A DNA stretch of 64,000 nt from Lactuca virosa (Eukaryota > Streptophyta > Magnoliopsida > Asterales > Asteraceae): positions 250,884,000-250,947,999 of the forward strand of contig CAKMRJ010005523.1 in the NCBI GenBank assembly GCA_928212115.1. Direction: 5' to 3'. Numbering within the stretch: the first letter of the stretch is position 1; the number at the start of each line of letters is the position of its first letter. The notes below the pieces were generated by a model. The model saw nothing but the letters and a program-made list of their open reading frames with translations. It was not told where the DNA came from and did not search any database. A program made the translations under genes and the position numbers. Of the stretch, positions 58,616-64,000 are shown one piece after another.

Positions 58616-59574
58616 ATGAGGGAGTTCCGGGCTTATGGAGCTCCAGACTATCATGGGGAGAAGAACCCCATTACGAGCATGTGTTGGTTAGCAGATGTGG
58701 CTAACACTTTCCGCACCACTCGTTATCCCGATGAGGACAAGGTTAGACTAGCTTCTTGCCTTCAGAAGGACAGGGGTCAAGACTGGTTGGAGGATGTTGG
58801 TAGCGTTGTGGGTGATGATACGGTTGATAGGATGACCTGGGATGGTTTTTCGACCAAGTTCCGAGATGAGTTTACACCGATTATCGAGGTGCAGCAGTTG
58901 GCGCGAGAGTTCCAGGATCTTCGCCAGACTACTAAGACGGTGACTAAGATCACCACCATGTTCAGGGAGAGGGCGCTTCTGGTTCCGTAGTATGTGGCAG
59001 ACGAAGAGATGAAGAAGGCCCGATATCATGAAATTCTGAGGAGTGACATCTGGCAGTTTGTGAGCCGATCCAGCTACGGGACACTGGAGGATATGATCAC
59101 TCGAGCCAGGGAGATGGAGATTGACTTGGAGATGGAAAGGAAGAGGAAGCCAGATGAGGTTCAGATATCAGCGGGTTCGGGAAAGAGGCCCAAGGTATCA
59201 GATTCCAGATCGAGGGGTCATCAGGGTCGTAGCCGCTGTTGGCAAGTGCGGCAGGACGCACGAGGGTGCATGCGGGAGTGGTAGTGGTGGTGGTTCTGAC
59301 TGGTTCAAGTGCGGCCGGACTGGTCATGATAGCAGGTATTGTACTGCTACCACTACCCAGGGATCATATATGATTTGCTTTCATTGCTATCAGACGGGCC
59401 ATAAGAAGGCCTAATGTTTGAGTTTGACTGTAGCAGGACCGATGTCAGCACCCACTCTTGTGACCTTGAGGATTATTGACTGCTGTTAGGGCCGGGCAGA
59501 TGCGCCTGCGGCGAAGAGCAGGGCTTTCCAGCTGACAGCAGAGGAGGCGCGTGCAGCTCCCGATGTTGCGACAT
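58616..59574 (+). pseudogene. gag: Gag of L, 5'-truncated
   Basis: Starts at REFRAYGAPDYHGEKNP, about residue 100 of a usual gag. TAG at 58988-58990, a one-base insertion near 59239, and further stops at 59412 and near 59486. Zinc knuckles: CGKCGRTHEGAC, then FKCGRTGHDSRYC with its first Cys changed, then CFHCYQTGHKKA cut by a stop. The final residues (LTAEEARAAPDVAT) lead straight into the intron-like sequence. Confidence 0.87.
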
Positions 59575-59642
59575 GTATGTATCTTCTCCTTTTCTCTTTA
59601 TTTATATTGAATTGTTTCTCATGTTTATGTGTTTTATTTTAG
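59575..59642 (+). other. 68-nt intron-like sequence between gag and protease of L
   Basis: Starts GTATGT, has a long pyrimidine-rich tail and ends TTTTATTTTAG. The gag frame (codons starting at multiples of 3) and protease frame differ; removing 68 bases joins them in phase 1, giving DVAT-x-SFLVNGISALVLFDSG. Same site and same length as in E (36239-36306). Confidence 0.72.
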
Positions 59643-61955
59643 GATCGTTCCTGGTGAATGGTATTTCTGCTCTAGTGTTGTTTGATTCGGGGGCTACCCA
59701 ATCTTTTGTGTCTCTTGTGCTTAACAAGAGATCTGCTGGAGCTCCGGGGGATCTGGATCGTCCTCTTGATGTAGAGATTTCTGATGATAGGATGGTTAGG
59801 GTTGCGATAGTTCGTCAGGATTGTACTCTCCAGTTGTTCAACAAGCGGTATCCGCTTGATCTGGTTCCCATTCCTCTGCGTGAGAACAAGGTCCTCGTAT
59901 GCATGGGTTGGTTGAGCCCTAATGGGGCAATGATTGACTGTGAGCAGCAGCTAGTGCAGATTCGTACCCCAAGTGGGGGAAAGTTGGTGATTCAGGGTGA
60001 GAGACCGCAGTGTGGGGTGGTTATGTGCTCTGCAGCAAGGGCCAGACGTTACCTACATCAGGGTTGCTCGGTCTTTCTCGCCTATGTCATGGATACCCAG
60101 GATCTGGGTAAGGCGACTGTGGACGATGTACCGATTGTACGGGAGTATCCAGACGTGTTTCCAGAGGATTTTCCCGTGGTACCTCCAGAGAGGCAAGTCG
60201 AGTTCAGGGTTGATTTGATTCCGGGTGCGGCTCCGATAGCCAAAGCACCGTATCGGGTGGATCCTCCTGAGATGCAGGAGTTGTGTATACAACTATAGGA
60301 GCTATTCGACAAGGGGTTTATTAGACCGAGCAGTTCGCCTTGGGTAGCCCCGATTCTGTTTGTGAAGAAGAAGGACGGGTCTCATCGTATGTGTATCGAC
60401 TACTGGGAGTTGAATAAGGTAACAATGTAGAACCGTTATCCCCTCCCGAGGATTGATGATATTTTCGACCAACTTCAGGGTGCATCTTGGTTCTCCAAGA
60501 TGGATCTGCGATTGGGTTATCATCATATGCAGGTCCTGGATGAAGATGTGCAGAAGACAACTTTTCGGACTCGATATGGTCATTATGAGTTCGTGATGAT
60601 GCCATTTGGGCTCACCAATGCTCCTGTCGCGTTCATGGATCTCATGAACCGCGTGTGCAGACCGATGCTGGCTCGGTCTGTGATAGTCTTTATCGATTAT
60701 ATCTTGGTTTATTCCAAGACTCAGGAGCAGCATGAGGAGCATTTGAGAGAGGTACTAGAGACTTTAAGGAGAGAGAGACTCTTCGCAATTATCTCCAAGT
60801 GTGAGTTCTGGTTGCGCATGGTGCAGTTTCTGGGGCACCTTGTAAACCAGAAGGGCATTCTGGTCGATCTGGCCAAGGTTGAGGCCGTGATGCAGTGGGA
60901 GGTTCTGAGGTCTCCATCTGAGATTCAAAGTTTTCTTGGTCTAACGGCTACTATCGGAGATTCATCTAGGATTTCTCCAAGATCATTGTTCCATTGACCC
61001 GACTGACCAAGAAGTCGGTGACATTTCGCTGGGGGCCTGAGCATCAGACATCTTTTGAGACTCTTAGGCAACGGAAGTGTGAGGCTCCAATTCTGACACT
61101 GCCGAAGGGTGTTGAGGATTTTTTTTGTTTATTGTGATGCCTCAATCACGGGTTTGGGTGCAATGTTGATGCAGTGGGGTCGCGTGATCGCTTACGCTTC
61201 GAGGCAGCTGAAGCCTCATGAGGCGAATTACCCGACGCATGATTTGGAGTTGGGTGACGTTATTTTCGCCCTCAAAATATGGCGGCATTACCTCTATGGG
61301 GTTCGTTGTACTATATACACGGACCACAAGAGCGTAAGGTACTTGATGGAACAGCCGAACTTGAATATGAGGCAGCGTCGTTGGTTGGATGTGGTGAAGG
61401 ATTATGATTGTGAGATCCTTTATCATCCTAGGAAGGCCAATGTGGTGGCTGATGATCTCAGCCGCAAGGCAGTCGCGAATCCGATCAGGAATATATGTTT
61501 GAGGATGACTGTGATCACTCCAATGTTGAGCGAATTCAGGAGGCTCAGGTCGAGGCTATGAAGGAAGAGCACCGGAAGAGTGAGCATATCGTGGGTCAGG
61601 TGGCTTCCTTCGATTATGATAACCCTGGATTGTTGACCCTGCATCGGCAGGTCTGGGTTCCGTATTGGGGTGGTGTACGCCAGGTTCGGATGGAGGAGGC
61701 CCACAAGTCCAGGTTATCCATCCATGCCGCGGCGACGAAAATGTCTAGGGATCTTCGTCCAGATTATTGGTGGCCCTACATGAAGCGGGACGTAGCATGG
61801 TATGTGGAGCGGTGCTTGACTTGCAGGAAGGTCAAGGCCGAACATCAGCGACCTAACGGCAAGATGCAGCCGTTGGAGATTCCCGTATGGAAATGGGAAT
61901 ATATCACCATGGATTTCATCACAAAGCTTCTCAGGACCATGCGCAGAGTGGATTC
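59643..61955 (+). pseudogene. pol: Pol of L (PR-RT-RH-part INT)
   Basis: Protease LVLFDSGATQSFVS (about 59672-59713) is intact. RT: FVKKKDGSHRMCIDYW near 60360, FIDYIL at about 60690, where the second catalytic Asp is Tyr; stops TAG at 60296-60298 and near 60428. A base lost near 60943 and one gained near 61120 shift the frame over the start of RNase H; the RNase H core (YCDASITGLGAML, YTDHKSVRYLMEQ) is clear at 61130-61360. Another shift near 61530 precedes integrase, whose zinc site H-H-C-C (AHKSRLSIHAAATK, ERCLTCRK) is complete. The catalytic core is cut off at VDSI by the D-family LTR. Confidence 0.92.
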
Positions 61956-62580
61956 TATCACAACCCGAAATTTTTGTCATGTAAAGTCAAACACAACAGC
62001 CAAAGGTCAAATATATAGGTTTCTAAGCCTAGTATAAGTTAGGGTTGTGTGTTAGGAAGTGAACCATTAATGAAACGAGTTCGGTGTATAGCATTCGGGC
62101 CTTAAACCTCATCAAGTGAGGTTCACGGCCGCAAATTATGTTCACGGCCGTGAACCCTCCTTAGTCCGTGAACTCATGCCATATATATGAGTTTTAGCCA
62201 TTATTTCTTCACTTCTACTTCTTCTAGCCGTGAACACCAAGGTTTTCTCTCAAGTATCATCCACCAAAAACTCTTATTTCTCTTCTTTTTCGTAAGTAAC
62301 TCATCCCTTCTTGTAGTTCATGTGAAACCCCCTTTGATTCATCTTTTGATTCATCACTTTGCTTCAAGATCTTCAAGGTCTTCAAGGGCCGTGAACCCAT
62401 CATGGGGCCGTGAACCTTAATCAGGGTCGTGAACCCTTCATATTTGGGCCGTTAATACTCCATAGGGTTGCGAACTCCATTTCATCCTCCTAACTTGCTT
62501 CTAACACACTTTTGGTGAGTTATTCTTTCATCCTAGGTTGTTTGCTAAACACCTTTGTGGTTAGATTCACTAATTTCATA

Positions 62581-62662
<82 letters not shown>

Positions 62663-64000
62663 TTATATGTTATTTAGGAATCGTTTGTACTTCGGGACTT
62701 CACTCATGAAACATATCATCCTATATCGAATCTTCAATTGAATCACCCACATAAGGTGAGTTTATACCCCTATAATCTATCTTTTTAATGATTTTACATG
62801 CTTTTAAGGGGGAGGGGGGATACAAGTTGAACACAATTAATATTGTGTTCATATTTACCTGTGATAACAATCACAAAAGGTTTTCATATGTTATAAATAT
62901 TATGTTAACAATAAAAGGCTACCAAATACTTCCAAAATGATTTAAGGTTATGCAGACTCTTCTTAAAAACTGTTAAACTATTTTTAAAATGTTTTATAAA
63001 CTCTTTAAGCTATTATAGTCAAAATCATGTTCATATATGTATAAGTATATAAATAAGACTTAAAGGGCTTAGGACTAATGAGTTGCCTTATCTCCTTTTC
63101 ATTGTTTAGATGTGGGTTTAAGGTGGGGTTATTTGTACGAAGGCTGTTTCCTTCTTAATTATATATATTATACATATAGGAATATAAAAGGTTACTTTAG
63201 TCAGTATGATTACTTTTGGATCATGCTGAACAAAGGTGTACACCCATGAGAGATCATGTTAATCAGATAGAACGTGTAAATTATAATAGGTATAATTTAT
63301 TAACAAACCGGAAATCTATTTTACTAAATAAGTACACAAGGTTAGACTACTTTGTTAAAAAGAGAATATAACTCAATCTTTACTTAAAACTGGATAAACC
63401 AAAATGTGATGGTACGAGTTCAGGACATAGCAATACTTGCTATGTTACACTCTTGTAACTAGACTCTCCTGGAGGGAGAGCGGGCATTGTGTGTATAGAT
63501 CTATATCGGACTGGCAATCCCACATCCCGACTGTTAGCTACAGTCCGGTAGGTAAGCCAAGGGAATACAAATGTCACATTCAGTTTCGACGACAGAAGGT
63601 CGTCGTGTTTATTCTAGTCTATGAGCACGGTTACAACTTTATCACATTTTAAACCCTAATTAACCAATTTAATAATAGAGTAGTTATTACACCGGTAATG
63701 TATTTTTAAGAAATACTACTGCACCAATCAATTTCCACAAACAAAATGGAAAACATTCTCCTTATAACTTTATGGTGAGTTAAAATTATGTCAAACTATG
63801 TTATAAGCACAATAACACTTAAACAGAACGGTTTTATGGGATTAAAACTACTTTTCAGTTGTAAAGTGGAAAATATAGGATTCCTATGGTAAATATCGTT
63901 ATCTTGAGGTAAACAATCTCTGATAGAACTTTCTAAAAACAATAACATTTATTACCGAAAACAATGTTTCACAATAGAGTTAGTGAAACTAGAAACTTAT
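61956..64000 (+). mobile_element. D-family LTR, left part (runs off the window)
   Basis: Starts TATCACAACCCGAAATTT (D: TGTGACAACCCGAAATTTC), so the first four bases are changed or lost. It matches the reverse of D from 27325 to about 25060. It carries GTTCACGGCCGTGAAC-type palindromes (62115-62465), a TATATATGAG box near 62180, a long (TA)n tract, a donor-like CATAAG|GTGAGT at 62756 and a conserved block 63440-63610. Confidence 0.82.
62583..62660. repeat. (TA)n microsatellite
   Basis: About 38 TA units with one phase break, inside the D-family LTR and absent from D itself. Confidence 0.95.

Larger units (their letters stand above)
58616..61955 (+). mobile_element. Element L, 5'-truncated gypsy element
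   Basis: Gag from mid-capsid, intron-like gap, protease, RT, RNase H and the first part of integrase, all on the plus strand and close relatives of E. Left end truncated without LTR or leader; right end cut at about 61956 by a D-family LTR. Confidence 0.88.

Noticed and set aside
62512..62709. 65-residue Tyr/Ile repeat protein
   Set aside because: Translation of the (TA)n microsatellite.

Overview
This window is plant nuclear DNA made almost wholly of nested, decayed LTR retrotransposons. I see no intact host gene, RNA gene or CRISPR array. Plant origin is supported by chromodomain-bearing Ty3/gypsy pol of Tekay/Del type, Ty1/copia elements with initiator-Met tRNA primer sites, and TNTAAAAG-type LTR promoters. 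The LTRs full of ACTCGACGAGTC-type repeats remind me of Asteraceae, especially Lactuca; that is recollection, not a computed match.

Layout. A minus-strand LTR fragment (K, 46771-47315) was interrupted by a gag-only gypsy element, B (2156-46770). B has a 5' LTR fragment, leader, gag, non-coding 3' part and complete 3' LTR. Into B went gypsy element A (only its 3' end and 3' LTR are in the window, 1-2155), copia element G (5413-13142) and copia element H (13854-43768). H was hit by a minus-strand chromovirus, E (17375-39570). E's 3' LTR was hit by a minus-strand gag-only element, F (17590-31469). F was hit by C (23543-28068), now a solo LTR, and C by D (24438-27325), also a solo LTR. Five of these insertions show matching 5-6 bp target duplications (G, H, F, C, D), so nesting order K>B>H>E>F>C>D can be read directly. 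Right of K lie about 1.5 kb of unassigned AT-rich DNA, a degraded gypsy element J (48849-54935) with a 570-bp tandem duplication, LTR-like minus-strand sequences (M and a copia-like fragment, 54940-58615), a 5'-truncated gypsy element L (58616-61955), and a D-family LTR that runs off the right edge.

How the parts work together. E and L have the usual order gag, protease, reverse transcriptase, RNase H, integrase (plus chromodomain in E) but are dead through stop codons, frameshifts and lost catalytic residues. B and F keep gag traces but no pol, so they probably depended on helpers such as E or L. The most unusual signals are: a 68-nt intron-like sequence at exactly the same gag-protease position in E and L, whose removal joins the two reading frames; a hairpin with a GGGCCC loop palindrome in the gag leader of B, E, F and J; family-specific CpG palindromes in almost every LTR; an intron-like module around a minisatellite in the gypsy LTRs; and, in copia G and H, foldbacks with a constant loop but unrelated, self-complementary arms.
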